Shown here in pieces: positions 51,301 through 64,000 of a stretch of DNA of 64,000 nucleotides. The notes under the pieces are model-generated. The model was given only the letters and a program-made list of their open reading frames with translations. It was not told the origin of the DNA and did not search any database. The translations under genes and the position numbers were made by a program. How positions within the stretch are numbered: the first letter of the stretch is position 1; each line of letters starts with the position of its first letter. The stretch is from Pterois miles (lineage: Eukaryota > Chordata > Actinopteri > Perciformes > Scorpaenidae), in contig CAMQGK010000637.1 in NCBI GenBank assembly GCA_947000775.1, positions 10,519,501 through 10,583,500 of the forward strand, written 5' to 3'.

Positions 51301-51620
51301 CCATGGTCTGAGTGTGGAGAGGTTTAGCAAGGTCATACAATGCAATGTTTTCAATTAGACACCTCTGTACTAATGAGGGTTTATTAGAAAGTGGACACTT
51401 ATGCAAAACAGGACTGCCGAGTGACCGAAACATCTACATCTCAGGATAACGGCGACACTTTTTAGATGCTCTGACCTGACTATACAAAGAGCAAAACAAA
51501 AGATAAGTTGACAAAAAGTGTTTATTTTATAATCTGTAGATTTGTATAATATAAAAAAGATGTACATTATGGTCACAAAAATAACTAATTCTTCCTACAT
51601 ATTGTGTCTTTTGCAATAAA
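48330..51620. other. Gap between convergent asb and mospd2, no gene seen
   Basis: Contains A/T runs (48463-48487, 50692-50710) and only short unrelated frames. No exon with homology, RNA gene or mirrored element was found. Confidence 0.45.
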
Positions 51621-51626
51621 TACAGA

Positions 51627-51632
51627 TTTATT
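51627..51632 (-). terminator. mospd2: mospd2 poly(A) signal AATAAA
   Basis: Reads AATAAA on the minus strand, about 290 bp after the mospd2 stop codon. Confidence 0.5.
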
Positions 51633-51921
51633 TTTCCATGATCTGTGTTTAAAAAATACATTAATGATTTGATGTCACATTGTTAAAAGTGTCTTTGTTG
51701 TATTAACTGTCAAGTGCCTGAAAAGAGACAAGTACAATCCCTTCATATAGTAACTGCTCAACAACTCACATGTCCCTAAAGTCAGCCCTCCTCCTCTCCA
51801 TGACAGCAGCTCGTGGGGAGAGGAGAGCTCAGGACGGCCGTCCCTCAGGTGGACTGTGGCCCCGCTGGAACCGTCGGTGTGTCTGCGGTCGACAGATGCA
51901 GGCGTAGGGAGCTGCTGCAGG

Positions 51922-54900
51922 TCAGGATGGCCGCTGGGAAGCACTCAGCAGGTGGAGACACAGGAGGTTCAGCACCACGAGGACCAGCACCAACCCGATG
52001 AGAACCTTCTGCACCCACAGGCACGTATTGAGCTTCTGCTCCAGCCGTGCGTTGCAGGTCATCACTCGCATGAGCTGGTAAGATAAAAACTGGTTCACTG
52101 ACTCGGTTCATCAATCTAACACCTTTGTGATGAAAGTCAAAGAAACAAATCAGGCTAGAGATGTACAGTAAATTAAAGGAGCAGTATGAAATATGCTAAT
52201 TTTGTTTCTTGCCCAGAGTTAGATGAGAGGTTTGATACCACTCATGTCTGTGGTAAGTATGAAGCTGGAAACAGTGAGTCTGTCTTTCTCCAAGCACTAA
52301 AAATAAACCTAGCAGCACCTCTAAAAAGTGTGAATATACATAAACGGCAATCTGTGGTTTTAGGGGTAGTTAACTAGATTAACAATATGCTGGTGAACAG
52401 TTGAGTGGAGTGACTTCCTAGAGTCTTGTCACCACTGTGATGCTGTGCGGTAATCAGCAGAGGACACATAACTCCCCTGAAAACCACAAATTGTCTTTTT
52501 TCCAAACAAGATATATTAGGGATAATGTACAGGGAGCAGACCATTGCTGTGAAATAAACCCTGATGCAAAGTGGGTTTATTTCACAACCCTGATGCAAAG
52601 TGGGTTTATTTCACAACAATGACCCGCTCGTTGTACACTATCCCACTTATTCCAGGGCTAGTTGCTTAAGAGATCAGAACAGTTCCCGTAGCAACGGGTT
52701 TCCAGTGGTTATGCTAAGGTCGGCTAATTACCTGTTCCAACTCCATAGGTACCACACACCAAAATGCTGAACTACCCCTTTAAAAATGTAATAAACCCTA
52801 AAACTAGCGCTATACTACAGACATTTATAATGATACAACCTAATGAACCAACACTCAGTCTACATGTTATACTGTACTTACTGATGTGCAATTTAAGTTC
52901 TCATCCAGTGCCTGGATGTGAGAGTATGCAATACAAATACAAAAAAAATGTTAATTACATCTTTACTGGTGTGTTTCAACTTTCAAAGCCCTTGATCTCT
53001 CAATGATGGTTCACAAGTTTTCAAGTCATAAATGAATATTGAACTATGCGTGTTAAAAATGATGGTAGAAACGTCTATAACGGTGGTCAAAAATGAGCAA
53101 ATACATAGTGATGATAAAGATAATGAGTACTGCAGAGGAACAAGTCTTTTCTTCCACCAGAACTCACCGCTGTGTTAAATTCCTGCTGCCCACTGGTCTC
53201 CATCTCCACAGGGCTGTCTCTGAGAGGACTCACTGTTGGTTTAACGCTCTCCAGAACGTGACAGCGCAATCTGTGGGAAAGTCGCAATCTAATGAGTAGA
53301 GACCATCAGGGTGATGTGCAGTCTACGGGTCTGCCATCACAGCTCGTAATGAGGACTATGTGGCAACAGACCGGCATACAAATTCATCCACATATTTACC
53401 GACATGGTTGAATACGGAGCACGGTTGCGTACCTGTGCTCCATGACCTTGGTTTTCGGTACTTCTTTCCAGAACTGTGCAAGTTCTTGTGATCCAGCAGC
53501 ACTGTCCATCTCGGCAGCCATGACTAAAAATCTGTCCTGTGGAGAGGCTTGAGAACCTGTACAGAAATATTCAACATTAAACCCCCCCCAGAAAAAATCC
53601 CAATACAATTCAATACAAAAAATGGAAAGCGGTTGATTTTTGTCAGTAAATGTGAAAGAAACAGTTGCTTAAAAGCAACAGTAAATCCATATAGTCCATA
53701 TATAACAGAGGAGCTAAAAAATTCAATTCAAGACATGACAGTATGGAGAAACACCACAGCGTAAAAGCTAGGAAAAAAGCAACCCTGAAATAGGTAGCGC
53801 TGATCCTTCCGAGTTATTTGCAGCACATCATAACCTACAGCTGACATTTCAGTGCTCGAAGGCCATAAAATGTTTTAACTCGCACGCCGCTGTCGGTTGT
53901 CAGATGGTTTGTTTTGGGCAGATGATTCTTTTATCACTGTTGAAATATGTATGTCAGGCAAAGAAAAGCGGCTGCCGGCACTTTGGGAAGGTAAAAGACA
54001 GAACCATTTGATTATTCTGAGGTTCAGCGTTCGGAAACATCTGTTTTGAGTGAGGTAGAGTGCAGAGCTGAGGTGCTGTATATACCTCCATGTAAGGACA
54101 CCACTATATCTACAGAAGCTCCTGCTTCACAGCAGCTGCTGCTGGGCTTCACCCTGTACTTCTCAGGTGCTGTGGTCCGTACCTGCAGAGACACCAGAGG
54201 CACCTTTCATAAATATTTATTGATTCATTAAACTGATGGTCTATGAATGTCATTTTGACACCTTAATCAGCCTAAAACCAAAAGAAATTCAGCAAATCTA
54301 GAATTTTGCTTAACAAAATGACATCAACTACTCATAGATTTTCTTTTTAATCAACAGATTTATCAGTCTAATCCACTCATTTTAGTTTATCGTTTATTGT
54401 AGCAGCATAAAGCAGCTGTTCTGTCAACTCATCCTGTGCTCCCACAAGATGGCACACACACACACACACACACATGCATGTGAGCGCCTTCACGCTCACC
54501 TTGAAGGCCACCTGATTTTTGGTTACATTGCTCAGGATAATGAGGCTTTTTTTCTCCGTCTCTGCAGAACCAAAGCTGAGCTCCTCTGCGGGGCTGGAGG
54601 GAGAGAAAAAAGAGAGAAAAAAAAAAAAAAGACAGACATTGTGAGACAGGAGTTGCATTAGGGTGGAAAGCAGAGGCGCTGTATTACAAATACAGTAATT
54701 TAGTGTCTGTGTGTGCACTACCAGAGGCAGATAGGTGATCCCATTTGCTTCACAAAAGGTTTGTTGTTTCTCTCTTTTTTATTAATACAGATTGGGCTGC
54801 TACAAATACTGTGCCTTGCTTTCCGTGTGCGATCATTATCCTGGGACTTGTAGCCTTTCCTGCTACACATCACCTGAACTTTCTGCTTCAGTGAGTATTT

Positions 54901-57900
54901 CCTGAACGATGATATAGTGGCTTTCTGTCAAGCATGTTTACATGAATATACAGTAGATGTGGTCAAAACTGATTGGCGTTGACTACTTGTTTGTGATCAA
55001 TTTATTTTGTACTTTGACGAAGGGCTCCTATGCAACACCTGCCTTAACGGCGTTCATCGTTACAGTTGATATTGTGCTTTTGGGTTGCGTATTCCCATTC
55101 ATGCGTGCGATTAATCATATCACCACAAACCAACTGAAACACAACTAATACGTGGGTGATCAAACCTGTTTGACTGCTAATCCAGCCTTGGCCTCAGCAG
55201 AGATAACATGCTGTGGTTTGCAGATTTTAAGATTCTTCCAAAGCGTTCCCATTCCCATTAAATTTCTTTAAACATTTCTCAAAGCCTCAGATATGCTGCT
55301 TATTCTTGACCCATATGGGTCTCTCAGGCTTTATGTTGGCTTGAAAAGCAACATCTGGGTGCCCTTTATAGACAACAGGAGGAACTAACAGTATTATATT
55401 CAGGTTTAAAGTGCAACTGAAATCACATTTAGTCATCCTTTTTTGGGAGTAAAAATAGAATATTTTTTAAAGTGTATTGTTAGTAGTTATAATTAAAAAA
55501 GGAAGAAAATGGTCTTTGGGGAAATATCAGAAATACTTGTTTCCATCCCAGTGACTGAGGAGTGTGTTACGGTGTGTGTTTTATTGACCCTCGGCTCGTT
55601 CAGGTGCAGGACAAGACGTGTTTGTGTTAGTGAATTAGATAAGGGAGAGACATACAGCTTTATTCAAATATGGCTTGAAATGACGCAAATTTCCATCTAC
55701 AGTATATAGACAGGAGACCTGATAGTGGTATTCTGCATCATGAAACCATGAAATATAAAATGTCTCCATTTTGGTTTTAATTTTGTCTTAAAGTAGAACA
55801 CAAGAGATTTGATTTACAGATGCATATACTGTAGCAGAAATGCAATAGAGCTCTTTGATTAAGCATCAAAATATTGAAATGTAGAGCCCAAACAAATCTG
55901 TGGCCTAAAATCTGGGGATGATACACTTTGCCTCGCTCTCTAACGCTCACTGTTGGTTGTTGCCACTCAATGCTTCTTCTTAGCAAGTTCGCAACAGTCT
56001 AAATTGGCTATTAATAGTATGTGATTTGATGAATTCAGCCTCGCACTTTTTGCATTTGGGATTTTAACGTTGCCAAGAAGAAACTAGCAAATGGATTATC
56101 ATATCTGCCTTGTATGTATAGAGTTTCTCAGCTTGGCTACATTTCATGGGCTAAAACTGCTAAGAACAAAGGTATATTTTTTCCCTTTCAAGTCTTTATG
56201 TGTTCTTTTCCCCAGTAAAACAGCTGTAGAGTCTGGCGCTTGCTTGCGCTCAGAGTCTTCAGGCTCTAGAAACCTTTGGCAAACACAAGATCAAAGTCCC
56301 TTACTCCCCTCTAAAGCCCCCAGCCTCGAATTAAGGCGAACACAGCTCAGAAACATAATTGCATTTAAGGCTCATTTAAATCTCTTTATCACTATAATTC
56401 ACAGCCCATAGCTGTCAAAACCCACACATCAAAGCCACTACTCTATAAAAACAGACCTCAACAAACATTTTTCTTGAAAATGAGGAGTACTATCATAGTG
56501 TGTGAATGCACCAAATATTTACCCAAGAACCAGCCACATCCTTTGCAATACACCGCTTCTGAAGTTTACACCCCCTTTGCAATTCAATGAATGCTCAGTT
56601 AAAACATATGATGCATGATGAATGCTCCTCACTTAAAAGGTTAATTGATCATTGGCCAGTGACTCTCACTGAAAAATTGATTGGTAGCATCCCTAATTCA
56701 TACCCACATGTGACCAGATCAATTGGGCTGTAAAAAGGTACAAACACATCAATAATGACTTTACACTTTGAGACAATGTGTGAAGAGAATGTTTTTGTCA
56801 ATACATACAAGGCAATTAAAATTTGTCTTTTTGCATGTGAATCAAAACACAGAAGTATGTTCAGTTGCCAGTTTATTAGGTGTGCCTAATTAAACTAATG
56901 CGGTATAATACAAGAGTCTTGCAACAAATATTACTTTCATGAAAGTTATAATGGTCTGTTTTTAGAGTTTTAGCTATGTGTACTTTTATTCAGAGGGGCA
57001 AGACAGTCAGCCACAGTGCAACACCTGAACAAGCTTTGGAGTGGAGACTGAGGATGATGAATCTACCATCAGTTCTGGCCATCAACCCAACAATCCCTTG
57101 ATGACCGGTCGACCTCTTTGGCTTCAGGCCCTCGTGTCTCCCAAACACAAATAAGTTCTATTTGCAGTGCAGACAAACTGGATTACGCACATGCAACCCC
57201 AGTTGGGTAGAGGACAACAAGACTGGATGTTTCCACCTAACCCGTTTGTTTCAGTTGATTTAGGCTGCTGTAAAAGCTGTCGATCAAACTCTGGTGCAGA
57301 CTAAACAACTGGACCGTGAACGCTTGAAAAGGAGGGTGCACGTCTATTTCCAAGTGATAATAGATACACAGAAAAGCTTAACCACTATGAAATCCAGCTG
57401 CTGATTGTGAACTTTATCAATATGGTCAATATAGTTCTGAGTGCAATGCGAGCATGAAACATAAAGCTGCATTCACACCAAATCAGGTGTCAGGGAGAAA
57501 ATGACAGTCCTTTCATTCATTTGAATGTGGGTAGCGCGTTTAGGCGGTGGCGTTGAGGACCGTGGGGGATGGCTAAAAGTTGAAACAGAATAAACTTTTG
57601 GAGAAACGCAACCCAATGTCTCACTGTGGTGTCTGATCGCGTTACCAGCACCATGAGGGAGTACAAAGATGTTAACCATCGCGCAGTTGCTTTTGGGCCA
57701 TTCATGTGACACTCCCTCACCGCCACACAACCCAACACTAACTGCTGTGCCCTTTGATTTGGTGTAATGCAGTTTAAGTGATGTGCAAAATAATGAAAAG
57801 ATGGGGAGAGGCGTGAGCAGGACAGCCTACCTAACATCTAGCAGAAGGCCTTTGAAGGTGGTCAGTGGCTTCCTGGCCCCTTTGGTCCTGGCACTTGTGT

Positions 57901-60900
57901 CTGCTTTATCATTGTCCTCTGCCCTCAAACTGTCTTCCAGGAAATTCACCTGAAACAACAAAGAGCACTTAATTAGAAAAGAGACAGAAAGCTGATAACG
58001 TAACCGTGCGACCGTTATCTGTTTCCTTCCCTGAAAATGAAATGTTTGACCCTTGCCCTTCATACGGAGAAAGCTATCAGTTAATGAAGCGCTCGCCAGT
58101 CATCTTCAATGATTAATATATGGTCCTTGCGAAATCATGGTGAAGTGTGACGTTATCAAAATATTTTAGTTTACTGAGAAACCCACGTGATGACTCCTGA
58201 CCCTAGTTCCTGTAGTCTCTCACGAGTTTCGACAAAACTCGTGATTTTTGACTACACAAAGAACAAAAGTAGTTCAATCAGAGATTGAGTCATCATGTCA
58301 CTCGCACATAGATACTTTCACTTCAGCAAAACATCCATTAACTTTGCCCCAAATTATCCACAGAAAGACCACAAGATCATAAAAAGAGCTGACAGGATAG
58401 AAATTGTTTGCTTAAGCACCATGGATTAAGAAGTAGGTGAGTTGGGGGAAATGGATGCTTTCACAGTGTAGCTGTGTGTCACACATGTTGTGTAAAACAG
58501 ATGGGAGAGTGGGAGCGTCATGGGAGGAAGGGAGTGAAGGGGCCAAAGGTGAGCAGATTCTGCATGAGATGGAAACATTTGTGACTTAGCGAGGGGGGGG
58601 TCATTTACTGTGATAAGCAACGCCACATGTCATCTTAGTTTAATGGCTGGGTTGTCATGCAGCTGCCACAATGAAGACATCAAGAGATAATCAGCTGCTG
58701 ATGAAATGTCTCTATTTATTCGTCATTGTAAAGAGCAAGCTTAACACAATTAGGTAATGATATGAGTAAAAACAAACAAAAAAAATAAAACATGCTCCAA
58801 TTTTCAATTAAAAATCAAACATTGAAATAGTAGGCTACCTCATACATATTTTTTAATTAAAATCACAGTGATTTGGTGCAGCTTTCACCATATTTGTCGT
58901 TGAAACAAAATTCCATTATAGATTAACAAAGAGCAAAATAAATGGCAATTTATTTTGAAAAACAAATCATTTATATATAAAAAAAACACATAATAATAAT
59001 CACGCACAAAGAAATAAAATTGACCATAATTAAAAAGATATCTAAAATTTGAAAAACTTCCACACATTGTGTGTAAAACACGTAATGCAAAGACAAAATA
59101 ATAACTGATGATTTGACATTATTCTTGACTGAAAGATGACTGAAATGCTCATAATTAGGAGTGTCTATTGGTTATACAGTACATATTAAGGCGGATCTTC
59201 AGAGTCACAGACCTGCTAAAGATTATTAGAAAACAAGGCACACACGGCTTTTGTTAAAAAGTTACCTCGAGGGCAAGCGTGGTTAAAGATTTAGTGCTGA
59301 GTGTTAATAACTTATTCTATTCTAAAATAGCAATTATCTTAGTAGTTTTTAATCTGAGGTTAGAAGATACAGATAATGACTGTGATATTCGTTCTCTTGG
59401 AGCTGAATACACAATGAAAGAGTGTCTTGTTTGGTTGAGTGTTTACATGGTATTGTGCAAAAGGTAGGCTACCCTTCATTTAGCCTACGTTCCTTCATAA
59501 CAAAGTCAGAAATGTGTGTGTGTTTGTTTGTTTTTTTTAAACAGTGCAATACAATTTAGGGGGTCAAATTGAAATGTGAGGTCCAGGACAGGTCAAGGGA
59601 TGAACATGTCCAGGGGTTGAGATGACATCAGTTGACTGTGAAGGAGGTGCACCCACAATAATTCAGTCACGTGAGTACACCTGCCTTTCCAGCCGGTAGA
59701 AATCTTCCGGACTCTGAGCTCCTTGTGTGGGTGTGATCCTACACTGCCTTACCACCTCCAGCCCTTCTGTTTCAAAAACAGAGAGAAAGGCAATTAGCTT
59801 TCCTGAAGCCATCAAGTTAACAGCGTAGTGCTCCCTGGAAACCCAGATGAATTCAGGTGGGGATGGGTGGTGTTAATGGAGGAGGAAGAGGAGAGTCTAG
59901 TTTGTTTAGACAAGATGGATCAGAAGCAGCACTATGGAATGTGTGCAGACGAGATTGTAGAGCCAACAGGCCGGTGTTTAACACAGTGCTACAGGCTTCG
60001 TCACAGCACGGGCTCCCAGAAATAAAGTCAGAGTCAAAATGAAACTGTTTCACATAAACATCTCCGCTCTCCTCTCATCTCTCTCAACTTTGCCTTTCTC
60101 TTTATATTGCATTTAGTGAGATTTATAGTTGTTACAAATCCACCAATACAATACAATAGTTCCCATACAAAACGATGGAGGAAGTTAGTGTGTATGTGGT
60201 CTTATTAAGTGGATAAAACCAAATTCTTGAATGAATGAGCCTCTGCCTAAACGTTGGGGTTGGGGTATAGCCAGTGGCAGTATTAGGGGTCACAATAATT
60301 AACATGAACATCCATTTATATCATTCTACAATTCACCCTTCAAAGAAAAACTACTATCAACTCACCCTGAATATTCCTCATCAACCACAGTCGAACATAA
60401 ATAAACACTTGTGTGCAGTGTGGTGTAACTAGTTTCTCAGACTAAGCTGAAAAATATCTTCCCCTATTTCCCCCACAGATGACTCAGATGTTGTGATATC
60501 CAGTCTGACACCTCAAAAGGACTGTAGAGCTTGTTAAAACACAGTTGTAGGGTTTAGCATCTGGAGATGAAATGAAGTCAATGATGCTTTAACAGGGAGC
60601 TATATACCTTTTCTCTGGGGTGATGCAGGGCGCGTTGATGCTGCTTGCACCGGCAAGAGTGTGAGGTGACACCATGTGTATATAGACAAACTTCAAACTT
60701 GTGCCTATAGATTTAGGCTTACAACTGACAGATTAGCATATCTCTGCTTTGCAAGTCTAAATCTGTTGTGCATGACCAATGTGGTATTTATTAACAATGG
60801 GAACGCTGTTTGTTTGTTGGGCTTAGGAGGCTCATGGGAGTAGCTTTGGATGACGCAACACCTCTCCAGCAGATACAGTTTGTGTCCTACAGGCAGCAGG

Positions 60901-63654
60901 CTGCACAAACCCTCAATCTTTACATTACAGCAGTTACGTCTTATTCCTCACATCAAATGTAGGTTAACCCCAAAACCTGACTGTGACAGCAAAATATATG
61001 CAACTAACAGCTGCAACACTAAATAACAAAGCAAAAACAATAAATAGCCATAGTTGCAAACAACATGCACCTATATAATGTAAATGTACAACTTTCTACA
61101 AGACTTCAATATGAATTTCGAAGAGTATATCCTTAGATACCCCCGTTAATACCCTCCATCCACTTCCATGCAGGCTTTCTTTTCATGCTACCACCCAGGA
61201 AAAAAAAAACAGCTAAATGGATTATGAAGCGAGGGTGAGATTGTCCTGTAGGGAGTGAGTAGAATATGTGACCTAAGCTGCAGTCTGAAAAGTGGGTGAA
61301 ATTTGGTGACACTAGAGTGAGAGGGAGGTTGACAGCGCTACACTGGGGCTGCGTACTGCTCTCTGGCAAGAATAGGAATCTCGCTACCGCAGGGAAGAGC
61401 TTAGGCTGAGTGTTCATATAGCGTTTTTTTCTGTGCATCTTTTTTTCCCCCAATTGTTCCCAATGAGGAGAGAGCGTACATGGCCGCCTAGAGCAAAAGA
61501 GCTACACCCAGCGTCTTTTTTCAAAGCGCGCCAACTTTTTTTTTTTCTTGTGGCCGCTCCGAGCACTTCCAGCTGAAAATCTCTGAACTTTTCAGAAAGG
61601 CGCTGGTGTCGTCACTGTGCATGAAGCGCTCCCCAGCTCTTTTCTGCCAGAAAAAAATAAATAAATAAACGCTATACGCACGCTCAGTCGTGAGTAGCTG
61701 ACTTGACAACCTCTGTGGACCATATGAGGGGTGGGGAGGATGAGAGAAGTGGAGCGCTGGATGTGATGCATGGGCTTTGTTGGCAGAATTTAATTGCAGC
61801 ATTAGGGGTCACCTTCACAGAGACAATGAACAAGAGCTTAACGTCTTCCAAATCAGGGCATTACTCGCCACTTAATTCACAGTTCCACATTGCTGATTAC
61901 ATGCTGTAATCTCAGGCTCAACTTATAGAAAGTGAGCGAAAAAGGAAAGAGGAGAAATCTCTGACCACAGGGCATCTCATATGACTAACAGTCGAATGTC
62001 ACATCTGTAAGAGATGGACACCACCGCCAGAAATGACAGAATCATAATTTATCATGACTCAGTCACACACGAGAGCGGCTTCACTTCCCGATAACTATAG
62101 TTTCAACATCAGATAAATTTAAATCACGTTCACTTAACAAAAATATAACCACTTACTCATCCACATTCAGATGTGATAAACAGTGCCAGCTGACTTATAA
62201 GCATCCTGCCAAAGCAGAGACTTACACAACACACAAGGAGCAGTCCCGTGTTATAGTGTAGTCAAATGAAATGGTGTACAAGGGTAAAAGTGCTTCTTTT
62301 AAATAGAAGCTAAAGATGTTTGAAAGTGGTTCTACATTGGTAAAGGACTGATAATAACTAGATATAAACTTGAAAGAAATGTACCTTTTTGGGCTTTACC
62401 GCAACCTCAGAGTTGAAGCTGGACTCAAGGGCATCTTTGCCCTCCGTTTCACCCTCTTTGCTCTCCGTCTCATCCTCGCTAACAATTGGTCCATTTTCAC
62501 AGATGGGTGTTTGGAAGTCGTCGTCGGGGAGAGGCGGGTAGCTGTACTTGAAGGGGTCCTGGAAAGTAGCCAGAGAAGTTATAATCACTACAAGCATGGT
62601 CTTTAAAGCTGGTACATTAAGGTAGTCACCCTGAATGTCTCTGATAGGCACAGAAAGGCTCATGACAATAATAATGTAATTTTTGCAAAGGAAATTCAGT
62701 TAAATTATCAAACTGATGTTTATTATTGACTGAAGAGATGAATTTCAACATTTCTGGTATAGAGAGCAGCTACGACCATAAAAGATTTATGCTATTTATA
62801 AAACTTTAAAGACTTCATTGTGGCACAAATCAAATATTTCTTCGTATGATTTATGTCCAGAATTTAAAGCTTATGCTACATAATTATGAATCCCACCGTT
62901 ATTACAATATGATCCCATTGAAAAATTACAAGTATTTCAGACCATCCTAGTAACTAAAGCATCTTTTGTTAATGTCTGACATTAATTAATAATAATAAAC
63001 TTTATTTGTGTAGCACCTTTCAAACAACACTGCAAAGTTCAAAGTCAAAGTGCATCAAATAATGTAAGTAATGCATAATGTAAGGCTATTTTGGACATTT
63101 TGAATACAACACATACAGAGAGCCAGAATACATACCGTTCCACCCATGTGAGGAGGCAGATACTCAAGGTCTATGAATCCCTGGATCTCAGATCTGGATG
63201 CAAACTTGAGCTTGCTGATTGCCTCGGGACCCAACCACGACTTCACAATCTTCCACGCAGCTGAAATACACACATTATGCTCATGATGCAAACATCTGAT
63301 TCTAATCATTATTAAGATAAATTTGATGGACATAAAAAGAAAAAAGTTTTTATTGACAGCTAAGAGAAGGCAGACTTGTTCTCACCATTCATGATCCAAG
63401 GCATATCCACGATGATCATTTTGGCTGAAATGGTAGAAAAAAAAATAAAGCTTGCCATTAGAATCATAACTGACTTGACTTGAAAGCAGCTGTAAAACCT
63501 ATTTATAGCTAGTAAGCTATTAATAGATGAATGTAACATACGTGAATGCAGATAAATATTTGCTGTGCTTTTCTAACAACTCGTGTGACTTACATAAAAA
63601 CTTTGGATAATATACTTTGAAGCAGTTAATGACGTACTTCACGAACTCCATGTC
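51922..63654 (-). CDS. mospd2: MOSPD2, 3' part (CRAL-TRIO end, MSP domain, membrane anchor)
   Basis: Exons in reading order: 63654-63594, 63424-63386, 63260-63136, 62558-62385, 57949-57831, 54593-54500, 54182-54086, 53556-53433, 53270-53168, 52074-51922. All are in phase, giving 362 aa. Human MOSPD2 is 518 aa, so roughly the first 155 residues lie beyond the window. Residues 1-75 finish the CRAL-TRIO lipid-binding domain (DMEFVKYVINCFKVYYPKF, then VDMPWIMNAAWKIVKSWLGP). An acidic linker follows. The MSP domain spans about 163-280, with NVTKNQVAFKVRTTAPEKYR and the lysine/arginine-rich face that binds FFAT motifs. A single hydrophobic helix at about 333-355 anchors the protein in the ER membrane, with a short SASQRPS tail. 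The family tethers the ER to endosomes, mitochondria, Golgi and lipid droplets. Confidence 0.96.
52168..52790. mobile_element. Percomorph MITE relative of 33270-33725
   Basis: Begins ttaaaggagcagtatgaaat and ends gaactacccctttaaa, so it is bounded by TTTAA-type sequence. It shares with the 33.3-kb copy the phrases cttcct(a/g)gagtcttgt, aaaaccacaa and ggttatgctaag. It lies in the last mospd2 intron and contains the 29-bp duplication listed next. Confidence 0.6.
52559..52616. repeat. Perfect 29-bp tandem duplication
   Basis: The unit ccctgatgcaaagtgggttt plus nine more bases occurs twice head to tail without mismatch (52559-52587 and 52588-52616). Perfect identity suggests a recent slippage event inside the older element. 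Confidence 0.95.
54594..57462 (-). other. mospd2: mospd2 intron 5 interior
   Basis: Most of this intron shows short frames only. A partial element is at 56856-57000. The remaining part holds nothing recognisable. Confidence 0.4.
56856..57000. mobile_element. MITE, partial copy 2 of the 30497 family
   Basis: Starts tatgttcagttgccagttta and continues ttattaggtgtgcctaatta, paralleling the left end of the 30497-30750 element. Its right end was not located. Confidence 0.6.
57463..57775. mobile_element. hAT-like MITE beside a mospd2 exon
   Basis: Terminal inverted repeats are clear: left gctgcattcacaccaaatca, right (reverse) actgcattacaccaaatcaa, about 310 bp apart. The interior is non-coding. 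Its right end lies only about 55 bp from the donor of the mospd2 exon 57949-57831. Confidence 0.8.
57950..61403 (-). other. mospd2: mospd2 intron 4, larger part
   Basis: AT-rich with several A/T runs (for example 58780-59050). Frames up to 67 codons show no domain, and no element with paired ends was found in this part. Confidence 0.4.
61404..61687. mobile_element. MITE in mospd2 intron 4
   Basis: Mirrored ends gctgagtgttcatatagcg and cgctatacgcacgctcag (about 16 of 19 positions match when reversed) lie about 285 bp apart. The body is GC-richer than its flanks and contains gttcccaatgaggagagagc. It carries no coding frame of its own. Confidence 0.65.
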
Positions 63655-64000
63655 CTGAAACACACAGTGGAAAAGAACAAGGATTGACTATACAGGATGC
63701 ATTATGGATTTCAGTTGGAATATTGTTTGTTCACTCTTAACCGGCTCTAGATCTGACGTGACCCACTTAACAGGAAATGCCTTATGGGCTGCTCTGATGT
63801 TGACCCACTCATTTCCTAAGTCTGAGAAAGACTTGAGGATGTTACTTCAAGTTTTTCAACTATAAGACGCTTTTATTTTGCTATGAGCCACTTGCAAAAT
63901 AGACAATTTAATTGCATTACCTAGATCTAACAACTTTTAATCATTTCAGGGAGGCAATCTCCCTTAAAGCAAGTAAAGAGAGGGAGAGTTCACACAGTAA
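63655..64000 (-). other. mospd2: mospd2 intron running off the window
   Basis: Upstream of the first visible mospd2 exon the sequence does not contain the next 5' CRAL-TRIO exon, which must lie beyond base 64000. Confidence 0.5.

Noticed and set aside
1..64000. CRISPR array, bacterial operon, phage or integrated virus
   Set aside because: No spaced identical repeats, no prokaryotic gene layout, and no reverse transcriptase, integrase, capsid or envelope motif was seen. All long conserved coding is spliced vertebrate genes.

Overview
This is a vertebrate nuclear window, almost certainly from a percomorph-type teleost fish. The genes are split into many short GT-AG exons. The introns and gaps hold CA, AT and GT microsatellites and many small interspersed repeats of fish type: Tc1 remnants, miniature inverted-repeat elements and a tRNA-derived SINE. 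No bacterial, phage, CRISPR or viral system is visible.

Four protein genes can be reconstructed exon by exon, with reading phase checked across every junction. (1) tbl1x, plus strand: a CpG-rich untranslated first exon ends at 1550, a 16.8 kb intron follows, and 14 coding exons run from 18394 to 27039 (513 aa). It encodes the LisH/WD40 subunit of the NCoR/SMRT-HDAC3 corepressor. (2) gpr143 (ocular albinism type 1 receptor), minus strand: nine exons from 37080 to 29680 (415 aa). It lies tail to tail with tbl1x, and the two poly(A) signals are only about 150 bp apart. (3) An ASB-family gene (ankyrin repeats plus SOCS box, ASB9/ASB11/ASB5 subgroup), plus strand: seven coding exons from 44605 to 48090 (275 aa). 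(4) mospd2, minus strand: ten 3' exons from 63654 to 51922 (362 aa), covering the end of the CRAL-TRIO domain, the MSP domain and a C-terminal membrane anchor. Its 5' exons lie beyond the right edge.

The order tbl1x, gpr143, asb, mospd2 resembles gene content of human Xp22, where TBL1X and GPR143 are neighbours and MOSPD2 lies near ASB9/ASB11. The four genes do not form a pathway: a nuclear corepressor subunit, a melanosomal receptor, a Cullin-5 substrate adaptor and an ER contact-site protein simply share a conserved block.

Region by region: 1-1180 is intergenic, with a Tc1 transposase scrap and a tandem array. 1180-29080 is tbl1x. 29200-37200 is gpr143. 37200-44500 is a repeat-rich gap holding a poly-G tract of doubtful quality, a pair of about 420-bp direct repeats and a tRNA-SINE. 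44500-48330 is asb. 48330-51620 is a gap with nothing recognisable. 51630 to the end is mospd2.

The points most worth a second look are two 90-nt introns (one in tbl1x, one in gpr143) that are stop-free and in frame, an M-box-like MITF site overlapping an upstream ATG of gpr143, the direct-repeat pair at 38.5-40.4 kb, and a 7-nt first coding exon in asb. I found no convincing new biological system.
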